A DNA stretch of 64,000 nt, taken from NCBI RefSeq assembly GCF_011386835.1, contig NC_088801.1, positions 22,058,824 to 22,122,823 of the forward strand, in the 5' to 3' direction. Numbering within the stretch: position 1 is the first letter of the stretch; each line of letters begins with the position of its first letter. Source of the stretch: Chrysemys picta bellii (lineage: Eukaryota > Chordata > Testudines > Emydidae). Under the pieces are notes generated by a model. That model made no database searches. It saw only the letters and a program-made list of their open reading frames with translations, and was not told the DNA's origin. Below, piece by piece: positions 47,667 to 58,431 of the stretch. The position numbers and the translations under genes are program-made.

Positions 47667-48732
47667 TAGGGTGACCAGATCACTGACATGAAATATCGGG
47701 AAGGGGGGGAGTGAGGGAGGGCGGAGCAAAAAAAACCAACAACAACACACACAAAAAAAAGCCGTTTTGCAGGTGCCAGGAGAATTAGCAGGCCCCGGGC
47801 ACAAGCGACGCATCCCGCTGCCCCACGGAGAAGGAGCCGCTGGAGCGCAACCGAGCGGGAGAGGTGCGGGGTTCCGGACCCCAGCAGCGGCAGGGGAGAG
47901 CAGCTCAGGGCCCCGCGAGTGGCCACATGAAGTTTATTGGCTGGGGGGGGGGGGGGGAGAGACCCTGGCCGGCTCCTCGTCCTGCCCTCTAGGGGGGTAG
48001 CGTCCCGGCCTGGCGCCAGCATATCTCGCTGGCCGCTGCAGGCCAGGTAAGGAGCCGGGTACCTCCCTCCCCCCTCATCCTGGCTCCTCAGTTGGGGGGC
48101 ATTCCTCCTCCCTCCCAGGCTTGCAGCTGGAATGCGGCGCAAGCCTGGTGGGGTGGGGTGGCCGACTTACAGTTCCTGGAGCTGGAAGCACTGGGCGGGC
48201 AGGCAAGGGGGCTGCTCCCCCAGGAGGGAGACGGGGGACTCAGCTGAGGAGCCAGGATGAGGGGGGAAGTGGGACGGGAGACTCGGCTCCTTACCACCCC
48301 ACTACAGGGGCGTGGACCAGCCGGGGTCCAGCCAGAGCCGATAAACTTCACGTGGCCACTCGTGCGGCCCGAAGCCACTCTCCCCCACCGCTGCCAGGGT
48401 CCAGAGCCCCCCGTCTCCCACCTGGGGGAGCAGCCCCCTTGTCCGCCCGGTGCCCGTACTCACCAGCTCCGGGAACTGGAAGGCCGCCGCCACCTCCCCC
48501 CCCCTTCCCAGGCTTGCCGGGAATACCACATGCTTGGGGAAGAGGCGGGGCTAGGGTGGGGATTTGGGGAGGGAGCCAATGGGGAAAGAGGGGGCGGAGT
48601 CGGGGGGGGGGCAAGACCCCTTCCGGGAGGGCAAAATTGCTTGTTTGTCCAGTGTCCCGACCGCACAGGACGTGGGACAAACAAGCAAATATCGGGACAA
48701 TTCCGATAAAATCGGGACGTCTGGTCACCCTA
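47667..48732. mobile_element. 1066-bp CpG-rich hAT-like element (TAGGGTGACCAG termini)
   Basis: The ends TAGGGTGACCAGAT and GTCTGGTCACCCTA are the same terminal repeats as the MITEs at 35005 and 42043. The last ~75 bases also share ATCGGGACAATTCCGATAAA-type sequence with their interior. Perfect 8-bp duplications CCTGTTGT flank it (47659-47666, 48733-48740). Between the ends lies about 0.9 kb of very GC- and CpG-rich DNA built from inverted modules: 47883-47942 against 48335-48395, 48166-48238 against 48404-48480, and 48046-48097 against 48239-48296. A G14 tract follows 47942. No transposase is recognisable; the 69-211 codon frames on both strands are products of GC richness. Confidence 0.88.
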
Positions 48733-51639
48733 CCTGTTGTCAAGTATGCACCTTAACTACTCTTTCCACTTAAATGGTCAAAATATTAGCAGAAAGCACA
48801 GAGCACATAAATGCATTAAAGCCACAGAAAAATAAAGCTAAATGTTCCATTCTGACTACCTTAAACAAAATGGCATTTCTATAGTGATGCTTTTGACATT
48901 ATTGAAATGTTGTTGTCAGTCTCTGAGTTCTATAGTTCTGATCTATTTTAGGCATTGGCTAGAGGTCACAGTGAGGTTTTGGAAGTCAGGAGACCCGAGT
49001 TCCAGTGTGGTTCAGCACTGAGTGGTTCTTCAACACTCAGAACGTAATTATTTTCAACTATTCAAAGGAGAAACACAGAATCCCGTACTTGGGTCTTGCA
49101 GGGAAAAATATTTTCATTCTCCCCTGATTCTTATGAGTATTTAATAATATTAATGTATTATTGTAACAAAATCTCTATACAGTTAAAATTCAAACATTCT
49201 TAGTTTACATACTTCTAACCCTTATGTAGAGAATTTAAAAAAAAAAAAATAGACTACACCCTGTTGCTGCTTCCCATTCTGCTGAAAGCACAATTATTTT
49301 TGATTATGGCTACGCAACAAATGGTAAAATTTTAACATTCTAAATGCAGCTTTAAAGTGTAATTTAAAATACATTATGCATGTTGTGAGATTCCTTGCCA
49401 CTCTGTCAACAGCTATTCTCACATGCCTGATCTCCAATATGTAAGCAAGGAAAATGGACAAACATTTTGGCCTTGACTGAATACTACTGTAAACGGTACA
49501 CCATGACCCCAGCATACTAATAAGCAGCCTTGACTGACAGTCTTCTAAATGTAGTGACATTTGGAACACAGTAGTGCTGATGATCAGATTAAAACAACAT
49601 AAAATTTAATTGATAGACAGATCAGTCTGCTGTAAAACCCCATGAAAGTCCAATAATGGACTTCAATGTTCCTGTTGTTGTTTGCATTAACTAATACATT
49701 AATTTATAGTATATTCTGAAGCATACTTTTAATAAAATCTATTTCTTTATAAGAGTAATAGTAGGGTGCTTGGCTTTTTTACATCTTTTTATTTACCATT
49801 TAGTAAAAATGTCTATAATATTGCAAGACATCAGTGGCCACCTAGGGATATCTCTATTGTTACTGTGTGTCACATCATGGACACACAACTCACTATTCAG
49901 AAAGATAAGATCTTCTGCTCCCAAAGGAAGACCCTACCATTTGAGTTAAGGGATTATCCCCATTAGCTACTAACAGTGTTAGACCTATGACACGGAGAGG
50001 AGCTTTTCAAATACCATCCCAATAATGATTATTGAGAGGATGTATACAGCATAGCCACCTTTTTATTTAAATTTAAAATTCTATGTATGGAAAACGAGGT
50101 ATTACAAAACCAAAGAAGCCTCCTGACAAATGTTTTGGTAAACAGAATAGGTCCAAGTTCCTAGTCTGATTAGGACACACACCCTGCGGAAATGGTTCAA
50201 CCATATAATGAATGTATTACATTCAAGCTCTCAAGTGTTCAGCAACAGAGCAATCTCTTTACCCTCCTTGCCACCCCTATGGAGACATACAGGTCAATTC
50301 TCTGAGTGTCCATCCAGTTGATTGCATCGATCTGATGGTCACAGGAGCTACTTTGTCCATCACTCTGAGATGAGCTATTGTGTGAGTCGTTTGCTAAAGC
50401 TGTTGGTGTCTGATTAAAAACATGATAAGAAACAAACTGGAAGAAATAAGCACATACAGACAGTTCACTCAGAGGAGAATTTTTTTAAACTCTTGGAGGG
50501 GGAAAAAGGAGAACTCCCTGTACTTTTTTTCTGTTGATTTTTCTAGTTTATATGAATTCCTACCTATTTTAATCTTTAGAATTTCATAAGTAATTAAACT
50601 CTGAAGTTTCATTGCTTGCTAGAGGATTTTTATTTTACAGACAGTTATTCAATTCATGTGAGTTCATAATCACTTTAATATAAAGTGAAAAGCTGTACTC
50701 TAACCATCCAAAAAAAATCTAAAAGGAACAGGTCTGGATCCTCACTTGCTAGAGACAACACTTTTTTCTCCATTCTATATGTTTTGGCTTAACTAAAATC
50801 ATCTGGAAGGTAAGAGTTAATGTAAATATAATTTTGTTCTACCATTAGACTTCTACACTTTTCCGCTTCCTGAAAGATGGGTTCCTTTCAAGGTTACAGA
50901 CATATTGTAAACACACATTAGCATATGCTTTTCTCTGTAGTCTCCTTGCTACTAAAAGCCACCTGGATATATATTTATATATTTTGTTCCTGAAAATTCT
51001 TACAAGTCAAGTGTCAGTGTGTGGAGTGAGTGATAATAGAAAAGCATTAGCTCCACACCACTCCTAAAGCAGTTCACAACCATGCTCATTTTCCAATTAT
51101 GCTCAAGCATCTCTTCCATTTTTATCACATTTGAAAGTAACTCTGGGGGGGAGGGGAAAGATGACTTAGAACGACTCTTTTGAAAGCATATGTGAATTAT
51201 ATCTACATGAATTTTCATATTCTTTTTCCTGCATTGTTCTCAGTTAGTTATTCAGGACATTTCAAGATTTTCATAAATGGCATTCTTCTCCTCTCAACAG
51301 GAATTTTTATTAGCCAGTTATTGCTCAGATATCATCGCCAGCGTTGATGACCTACCAGTATATCTAATACTCCCACTTTAGTCTGACTTTTATAAATTAG
51401 AGCCTCTGAAAATTAATGAATTTGTATTTCTACTTTGCTCAATTTTTCTTCTTATTAAAGGAAATGCAAGGACAGGGCTTACCCCACTTTTAGTCACACC
51501 ACCTAAAATATTTTCCTATCTTCTACTCCAACCATTGAATCTACATTAAAATGAAACTATTGCCCTTTTCCTGAGTTATAGCAGATTTTCAGGACCTTCC
51601 AGGACAGTTTCCTATGTGGGGCAGAAATCAGTAACACAA
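48733..51639. other. Gene-less stretch
   Basis: TGGAAGTCAGGAGACCCGAG at about 48979 may be a MIR head fragment. An A-tract is at about 49237-49249. No coding support. Confidence 0.4.
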
Positions 51640-53919
51640 AGCCAGGTATTTTCTTAGTTTATTTATAACATGAACACAGGCCCCAATTTCTGAGGCAGGG
51701 ATGGTAACGAACAACTTAGAGAAAGCTCAAACCAGGCACCTCTGCCCTAGTCCAAGAAACCATTGATTTGCCTTTGTCTAAATCCAAGGACTCACACAAG
51801 ACCCACAACCAAACTGACTGCTTAATACACAACAACTCCGGTCCAGCCCAGAGCCTCTGCTGCATTTTCTTTGAAACCTAAGAACTCCCTACTCCAAAAC
51901 TCCTCAGCTGGGACTACTTGGGCTCATCTGGGCCCTTTAACCTGCCAAGTCAGTGCAGCCTGGTCAACAAAAAGACGCTTCAAAGCTTTGACTGACATGC
52001 CAAAGGTGGAATGAGTTAACCCATTCAAACTCCATCACAACTATCATCATGCATTTTTTGTATGACATCTCACTTCTTTTGAGTTTTGGAGTTTTGCCCT
52101 GTATGATTACACCAATGGCATCTACTACCAACCCATTATGTATAAATGGATCGGAATGGTAATCATATAACTGGACTTATATAAATATCCATCATGTCTA
52201 TATGTAAATGGTTACTTTTTTTTTTTTTTTGGAAGTTTACTTTGGGCATTTGGCACCACTTAGTATAAAGACAGTTTCATTGTTTCTAGTATGAGGTCTG
52301 TTATTCAGGCTCCAATTTTGCCAGCTATTGTTCCCAGTCAGAGCCCTGACCCTGCTGCATTGACTTCTCTTGGCTTCATGTGGGGTTTCCCCCACGAGGA
52401 ACAAATTGCAGAATCAGGTGTTAGTTTCCTCCTCCGGTAGTGTATTTTGATCTTGTAAGTACCAATAGAGGAGATAATTTAATTTGTAAATCTACAAAAA
52501 AAATGGCAGGAGACTTAGCGATAGATGTAGTTCCTGGAAGTACTTTTAGATCATTTTTTTAAAATGTACTAGATTTCAAGTGGATGGTGTCTCTTTAAAA
52601 TAGAAGAAGTATTTCCTCTTTTACAATTAATGAATAAAGTGTCCCTACTTCCTTCATCACAAACTTCTTTCTTTGAAATTATGAACAAATGGAAGGTAAC
52701 GGCAAGGTATTGCAACCCTGTATTCTTGCTGCTGAGGTTGAAATACATTACACAATAAAAGTCAATGAGCCTGTGTAACATGAGGCCTGTGCCAGTTCTA
52801 TCTCTAAGGGTTTATGATTGACTGAGGCAATCTGAGGCTCTGATGGTATAAACTTATACAGTCTACTAGGAATATTTACTTTCCATTTCATATCTGCCAC
52901 AAAAGCTTTAAACCTGTTTGCTGAATGTCACTGTTTCAGTTCATCAACACAACTCACTGACCAAACTCTGTTCAGCAGGGACACACCACTTCCTCCTTCC
53001 CACCTCATTTGCACAGCATGGGTAAATAGGCTGTGAAATGACTAATGATTTTTTTTTCTCCTATGAATAAAAATCCCTTTGCCTTTTAACCTTTTTAGTT
53101 TCAAAACTGAATGCAAATATTTAAATAAATCAACATTAATTTTTTGTCTTAAAATTCCAATCAAGTTAAAATATCCACATTTTTCAGTTTCCATTTAGGT
53201 CTCACAAGGTATTGAAAGCAATATAAAGCACACTGTTTTGACAGCTGCCATCATAAAACAAATGTTCTGTCCGAGTTCCTGCACTGAAAAAAAAAAAAAG
53301 AGAAAAGTGCAATTCCAAATAAGGTATAGGGAAACCATCAAAATATAATATCTGCTGGACTTAGAGATGTGGCAAAGGGTTGCGGGTAAAAGAGAGAATC
53401 TTGGATTACTACAGAACTTCCAGAGAGTATGGCTGTATTGAAAGATAGACATTAAGAGGTATTTGTTAGACAAATAAAGAAAAATGTGAAATTAAAATCT
53501 ATTTAAAAATACATTGTCAAATTTCTATTGAAAGTAGACTAAGGAGTGCTCCTTGTGCCAGTGCAGCCTGCACATCAACAGCAATGTTCTTATTAGCACA
53601 CTTTTCCCCCCAATTGTTTTTATTTTCTGATTCTCTAGTTATAGGCACGTCTTGCTGTCAACAGTTGCACATCCTATCAAGCTAGCTTGGTGGCTATCGC
53701 TGCCAATTAGGCATGAGAATGTCAGAACAAAATATTTTTTCCTCTTTAGAAAAATATTTTTGGAAAGAAAAAAAAATACAAATATGTTTTTGGGGTAAAT
53801 TTTCAAAGCTGAGAGAAATGGGTATGTCTACAAAAAAATATATGTATCTATTAAAACCCACATTTGTCCATACAAACAGATGTTTATTATTTATAATGGG
53901 TAGCAACTAGAAGCCTGAA
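51640..53919. other. Gene-less stretch
   Basis: 51660-52050 is less AT-rich and could be a degraded LTR or other repeat, but I see neither termini nor a known motif. T17 at about 52206-52223 and A12 at about 53287-53299. The 92-codon minus frame at 53195-53473 shows no domain. Confidence 0.4.
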
Positions 53920-54180
53920 CTGAGACCAGAGCCCATTGTGTTACGCACATTGTACAAACATATAATAAGATTATCTCTACACAAAGAGTTTATAATATTA
54001 ACAGACAAGACAGAAGAAAAAAGGTAGGAGGAAAGGAGGTATTATTATTTCCCCATTTTGCAGATGGGGAAGAGAGGCAAAGATAGCATAAGAGCCCAAC
54101 ATCACACAGGACGTGTGTGGCAGAACTGGGATTTCAACCAAGACTTCCTGTCAGGTGACTTAGTCCTCCCTTCAACAATG
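53920..54180. repeat. Ancient amniote repeat (MIR/L2-like tail)
   Basis: AGACCAGAGCCCATTGTGTT, ACATTGTACAAACATATAAT, CACAAAGAGTTTATAATATT, GACAAGACAGAAGAAA, TTTCCCCATTTTGCAGATGG, CATCACACAGGACGTGTGTG and GACTTCCTGTCAGGTGAC follow the order of a widespread ancient family, also seen as a fragment at 36975. Confidence 0.65.
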
Positions 54181-54182
54181 CA

Positions 54183-54270
54183 TTTAAGCACATGTCTAAC
54201 TTTAAGAACGTGCTTATGTCTAACACACTTTTAAGCATGTTGTTATGGATTGGCACCTTATTATAGGTCA
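54183..54270. repeat. Short fold-back repeat, 'aagcacatg...taactttaag' type
   Basis: TTTAAGCACATGTCTAACTT, AAGAACGTGCTTATG and ACACTTTTAAGCATGTTG are alternating inverse pieces. Confidence 0.5.
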
Positions 54271-54791
54271 GGCGTGGCTGCCACCGTCCATTCAGAATAA
54301 ATCTAAAGAAGCCATTGTAACAATGGTAGTAACATTGAAAGACACAGGCACATGGAAATACTGAACAGAAGCTGCGCCACTTAACTCAAGGGTTTTAAAA
54401 AAGGTCTGGGGCTTTGACTGGTGGAACTATTTGTGTGCGTGTGCACGCACACGAACACCTGTTAGACCAAAAAAAAAATCCCTGAAACATATCAGATTGG
54501 GAGAGATCACATGGACAAGGAGGGTATGTAACCCTGGAAGAAACTAGAGAGGGGGTTCTGCGTCTCATGCTGGCACAAGAGGCTTTGAGCTGTATGCAAA
54601 GAAACTATCTTTTTTTGGTTTTGGCTCCTTCTGCATTTGGTGTAAGCAGCAGTGGCACCTGGGGAATGTGAGGGCAAGCAGTATGTAGCAGAAAAACAAT
54701 ACAGCCTCGTCCCCTGGGTAACCTCCCCAGGCCCTGACATCTGTGCTACTTACACTGAGGCATGTGAAAGCCTGCAGTCTGTGCCTGGGCT

Positions 54792-54958
54792 GAAGGGGTG
54801 TAAATTCTAGAGTGCTCTAAAGTGTCGTGCTCTAAAATGTACCTAGAGTGCATTAACACACTCCTGTTTGCAACAGGCTTCCATCAACGTGAGCTAGGTA
54901 CCTTTCAGAGCAGGTCAACTGGGTCAATCAGAGTGCAACACTTTAGAGCACTGTACAG
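54792..54958. mobile_element. Fold-back DNA element
   Basis: AGAGTGCTCTAAAGTGT near the left end pairs with ACACTTTAGAGCACTGT at the right (one mismatch). The interior holds GTACCTAGAGTGC and GAGCTAGGTACC, also inverse. Target duplication not identified. Confidence 0.6.
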
Positions 54959-54964
54959 TCACCG

Positions 54965-56370
54965 CAGCCTGTGGCGTGGGCAGTGAATTCAATGCCCCAA
55001 TCCTCACCCAAGGCATCCAGAATGGCTGCCACTGACTTGGCCACGGTGCCGGGTAGGGCTGCCGATTGTGCTGGGACAGGATCTTCTGTTCCTTCTGGAG
55101 AGGTATGATTCCACCTCCAACTCAGAGGACTCCATATAGGAGCACCACGGAGGAGCGGTGCCCATCTGTGCCAGTTATCGATGCCAGGGACTGGGGACCT
55201 GTGTTGCTCCCCTGCATGGGTGCCGGAAGGTGCCAGGGAGTGATGTCTGGGCAATGGCGAATGCCCCCTTGTCATAGCCAGCTCACCCTACATGGCACCG
55301 ATGGTGATGCTGGGGCTGACGGCACCGGCGATCTTTCCTGCCTTGGACAGGAGGATGGCGCCATAAGTTCCATTAAGTTCCTGGCTGCTGCAATGCCTCC
55401 AGTATGGATGGGAGCTGCAACTTGCGGCTCTCATGGACTGGGCAGCGTTATGGGTCCAGACTCAACTGGTCCCCAAAGGGGGCAGAAGTTGACACAACCC
55501 TAGTTGGCAGTGGGGCCGAGCTGGCATGGCCCAATGCGGGTCTCACTGCTGCCAGCTCCTTAGGTCTTGCTGGGGGAGAGCAGCCCCTCTCCAGCCTCTT
55601 CTTCTGGGGCATCGGGGATTGCGAATGGTGCGGCCCTGTGGCCTGCGTGGAGGCCTTATAAGTGGAACCATGGCGGTGCCAAGGGTCTCTGGATGAGTCC
55701 TTCCACAGTGCCGGCTCACATGCCACCAGTGCCGGTGCACTCCACACCGATGAAGAGGTGCTCAGGGTCGGCTCCGCTGATCTGCGGTCAGAGTGTGGAC
55801 GGAATGCAGCCTCCATCATGAGGATCTTGAAGCACTGATCTCATTCCTTCTGAGTCCTAAGACGAAAACCCCTGCAAATTTTGCAGTGCTCCTTTTGGTG
55901 CCTCTCCCCCAAACATTTCAGACAAGAAGTTTGTGGGTCACTCCTGGGCATAGACTTGCCATAGTCTTCACAGGTCATAAAGCCCGGGGACCAAGACATG
56001 CCCCAGTACCAGGATGAAAGGGATGGTCGGGGAGATACCCCCAAATGAAACGTATAGAAAAAAAACTAATCTTACTACTAACAACTATAACTATATATAG
56101 AAAACTAGAAAGTTCACTGCTAAAAGTGGATATGCTTCCCGAAGCAAGAGAAATGGACATTCCGGCTAACCGTCACTAGCGGTAAGAAGGAAATGAGCGG
56201 GTGCCATTTTGGCAGGGCCTTATATCGAGTGCCATGAAGGCGTGACCCCAGGGGGCACCCAGGCCGACACGACGGATACTGCTGGGGGAAATATCTTCTA
56301 GCTGCTGTGCACGCAGCGCGTGCACACACCTAATTGGAATGGACATGAGCAACACATCTCAAAGAACAAC
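54965..56370 (-). mobile_element. 5' end of a retroelement: terminal repeat/leader plus gag-like frame
   Basis: Read on the minus strand, the element starts near 56370 (TTTGAGATGTGTTGCTCATG, CATTCCAATTAGGTGTGTGC). It has a TATAAGG promoter-like box at about 56224-56218 and a leader, then the gag-like frame at 56044. Downstream the sequence stays GC-rich and open in blocks until about 54965, where it ends at the fold-back element. Protease, polymerase or integrase parts are absent, so only the first ~1.4 kb is present. The terminal block is one I recognise as repeated in turtles; whether it is Ty3-, DIRS-like or another class cannot be settled here. Confidence 0.6.
55448..56044 (-). pseudogene. 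Gag-like protein with CCHC zinc knuckle, interrupted
   Basis: The first 67 codons (56044-55841) contain a zinc knuckle of exact spacing C-x2-C-x4-H-x4-C at residues C41, C44, H49 and C54, plus C57. It is followed by a basic stretch (RGFRLRTQKE). Such knuckles bind nucleic acid in retroelement gag proteins. A single TGA stops the frame at 55841; reading continues in the same frame for another 130 or so codons (second ATG at 55819) through a Ser/Pro/Ala-rich tail. The stop lies where a CGA to TGA change by CpG decay would be expected. No protease or reverse transcriptase follows. Inactive copy; family assignment uncertain. Confidence 0.6.
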
Positions 56371-57774
56371 AGTTATGAGAAGGTTAGTAAACATTTTTTT
56401 AAATACTTTGCTGAAGTGGAGGTGTATGCATACAGCTCAGGTAACCATATATACAGAGAGGTAGATAAGCATGGCATTTATTTTCATGGGAAAAATACTG
56501 GTTTCTATAGCGGGAATAGGCACCTGTGTATTCATGGTCACCTTTACTGTGCTCTGCTTTGAAAATTCAATCCTTGTATTTAGATGAAGTCTCAAGCACA
56601 GAGAATGTAGGTGGCCTCAAGTTGTAGTCCCCAGAGGAAACTTGTCTCTCTTAAAGAAACTCAAATAGCCAGCCCCACCAAACCATTAGGAAACACTGGC
56701 AATTGGCAATCTCAGCTCTGGCAAGACACAGGTTTAGAATAGCAGAGATTGCATAGGTCAGGATGGAGCTAAAATGGCAGCCAGGAGCAGGGATGTTTGC
56801 CCAACACCTGTTTCCCACCTATGCTCAACTCTGCACAGTGTTACTTAACTTTCATGAGCAATAAGTTAACCCCCCAATTTATTTTCCTAAAAGAGCTTTT
56901 GTTCATTGTGTAAATAATATCACTATTTAATAAGTAGACAAATTCCCATGTACTAAAGGCTGGAACTGTAGCTACCCTGAGCCACCAGGTACCATGCACA
57001 AAGCAATTGTTAATGTTTCCTTCTCCACCAGCAAAAGCTCTTCCGTGTAACCCCTGAAAAGTAAAGTGTCTGATGATGATTAATACTGGATTTAAGGGTG
57101 TGCTTAAGGGTCTAGCAGTCTCAGCTTCATTTCTGACATCCCCTATTTTACACTGCTCTGACTGATTAATTTAACATGTCCCTGCACCATGGAAGCCTAT
57201 CAAGAAGTGTGGGAATTCACAGGTCTTAAAGCCAGAGGTGTCAATACATTCATTTGTTGATGAGAATCCTTGAAGAGAAAAAGGTTAGAACTCCAAAGGG
57301 GCCATGCTAATTGATTTTCCATATACTAAAATAACTGACCATACGTTTTTGCCTTCATGAAGTTAAAGAAAAAAGGAATTACATAATTACATTGGTTAAC
57401 CCTTAAACTCATGCATTTTGTTTACCCATAAAACCAGCTGATGAATCTAGTTAAGAGGGAATATTATTGTAGGATTACGAAAATGATAGCATTACATAGA
57501 ACAAAAGCATATGGAGAGATAAGTGTCATTTCAAACAGTATGTTTCATAATAAAGAATGAAATAAAATATGTCAAGTGTAAGAACATTTTGTAGATTTAT
57601 GGTAGTGCTATAACTTCAAAAGATAAAATGCAGAGTTATTAAACCTATGCTATCTTTTGTTAACAATAATATTATGCTACAGTGAAATAACTCAAGTGTA
57701 GCCTACTGGAAAGGAGAATTCCTTAGGCTGACAAAGGGTCAGTTTGGCCACCCAGTACAAGTTAGAGCAGCCAT
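56371..57774. other. Gene-less stretch
   Basis: AT-rich, no recognised repeat; an 80-codon plus frame at 56320-56562 has no domain. Confidence 0.4.
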
Positions 57775-57782
57775 ATAGTAAG

Positions 57783-57989
57783 TAGGGCCGACGCTTCCAC
57801 TAGGGCAGCAGGATTTGGGGGGGTGGCATTTTGCCGTCCTCGGCGGAAATTCGGCGGTGGGCCCTTCACTTGCTCCAGGACCCACCGCCGAAGTGCCCCG
57901 AAGATGCGGAGCAGAAGGACCCCTGCCACCGAAAGCTCAGAGGAGGAGTGCTGCCGCCTAGGGCGGCAAAAACCTTGGCACCGCTCCTG
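57783..57989. mobile_element. 207-bp hAT-like element with GCCGCC-rich interior
   Basis: Left end TAGGGCCGACGCTTCC and right end TTGGCACCGCTCCTG are imperfect inverse copies. Perfect 8-bp duplications ATAGTAAG flank it (57775-57782 and 57990-57997). Inside, TTCGGCGGTGGG (about 57849) pairs with CCCACCGCCGAA (about 57880). GGCGGCAAAA occurs near the right end. The 61-codon plus frame is compositional. Confidence 0.85.
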
Positions 57990-58033
57990 ATAGTAAGGTA
58001 CTGTAAATTCATATAGCTACAGACATGATATAC

Positions 58034-58044
58034 AGTAGTAAGAT
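58034..58044. repeat. Target-site duplication (AGTAGTAAGAT), left
   Basis: Perfect match to 58182-58192. Confidence 0.9.
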
Positions 58045-58181
58045 ATGCATCCGAAGAAGTGGGCTATAGTCCACGAAAGCTTATGCTCTAATAAACTTGT
58101 TAGTCTCTAAGGTGCCACAAGTCCTCCTGTTCTTCTTTTTGCGGATACAGACTAACACGGCTGCTACTCTGAAACCTTTCA
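58045..58181 (-). mobile_element. Full-length turtle-type SINE, normal structure
   Basis: On the minus strand: head GGTTTCAGAGTAGCAGCCG, GTGTTAGTCTGTATCCGC, body CTTGTGGCACCTTAGAGAC, ATTAGAGCATAAGCTTTCG, tail GCCCACTTCTTCGGATGCAT. Perfect 11-bp duplications AGTAGTAAGAT flank it (58034-58044, 58182-58192). It shows the normal order of parts for reading the rearranged SINEs at 14.8 and 15.1 kb. Confidence 0.92.
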
Positions 58182-58192
58182 AGTAGTAAGAT
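58182..58192. repeat. Target-site duplication (AGTAGTAAGAT), right
   Basis: Perfect match to 58034-58044. Confidence 0.9.
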
Positions 58193-58431
58193 TGTGTCCT
58201 TTGCTCTCTACATAATAATAGCTATGTAAAGAAACCACACAAGCATAACTGGGTCTCAAATAACCATGTTTACTAACCGTACATAAACAAGCAAGGCTTA
58301 GCTACGTACATATAGCTGCTCAGACCGGTATGTGAGGCTTTTGAAACGTAAAATACAGAGTGCCATCAGAGGGCTCAAACTATTTAAAAGAATATTACCC
58401 TATTCATATTCACTATGAATACATACATAAA
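58193..58431. other. Spacer between SINE and CR1
   Basis: No feature recognised. Confidence 0.4.

Noticed and set aside
48121..48756. 211-codon plus-strand open frame (and 150-158 codon frames around it)
   Set aside because: Lies inside the CpG-rich hAT-like element, overlaps open frames on both strands, and consists of Gly/Pro/Arg-rich low-complexity translation; openness is explained by GC content.
51660..52050. Possible solo LTR
   Set aside because: No TG...CA ends, duplication, promoter or polyadenylation arrangement could be identified.
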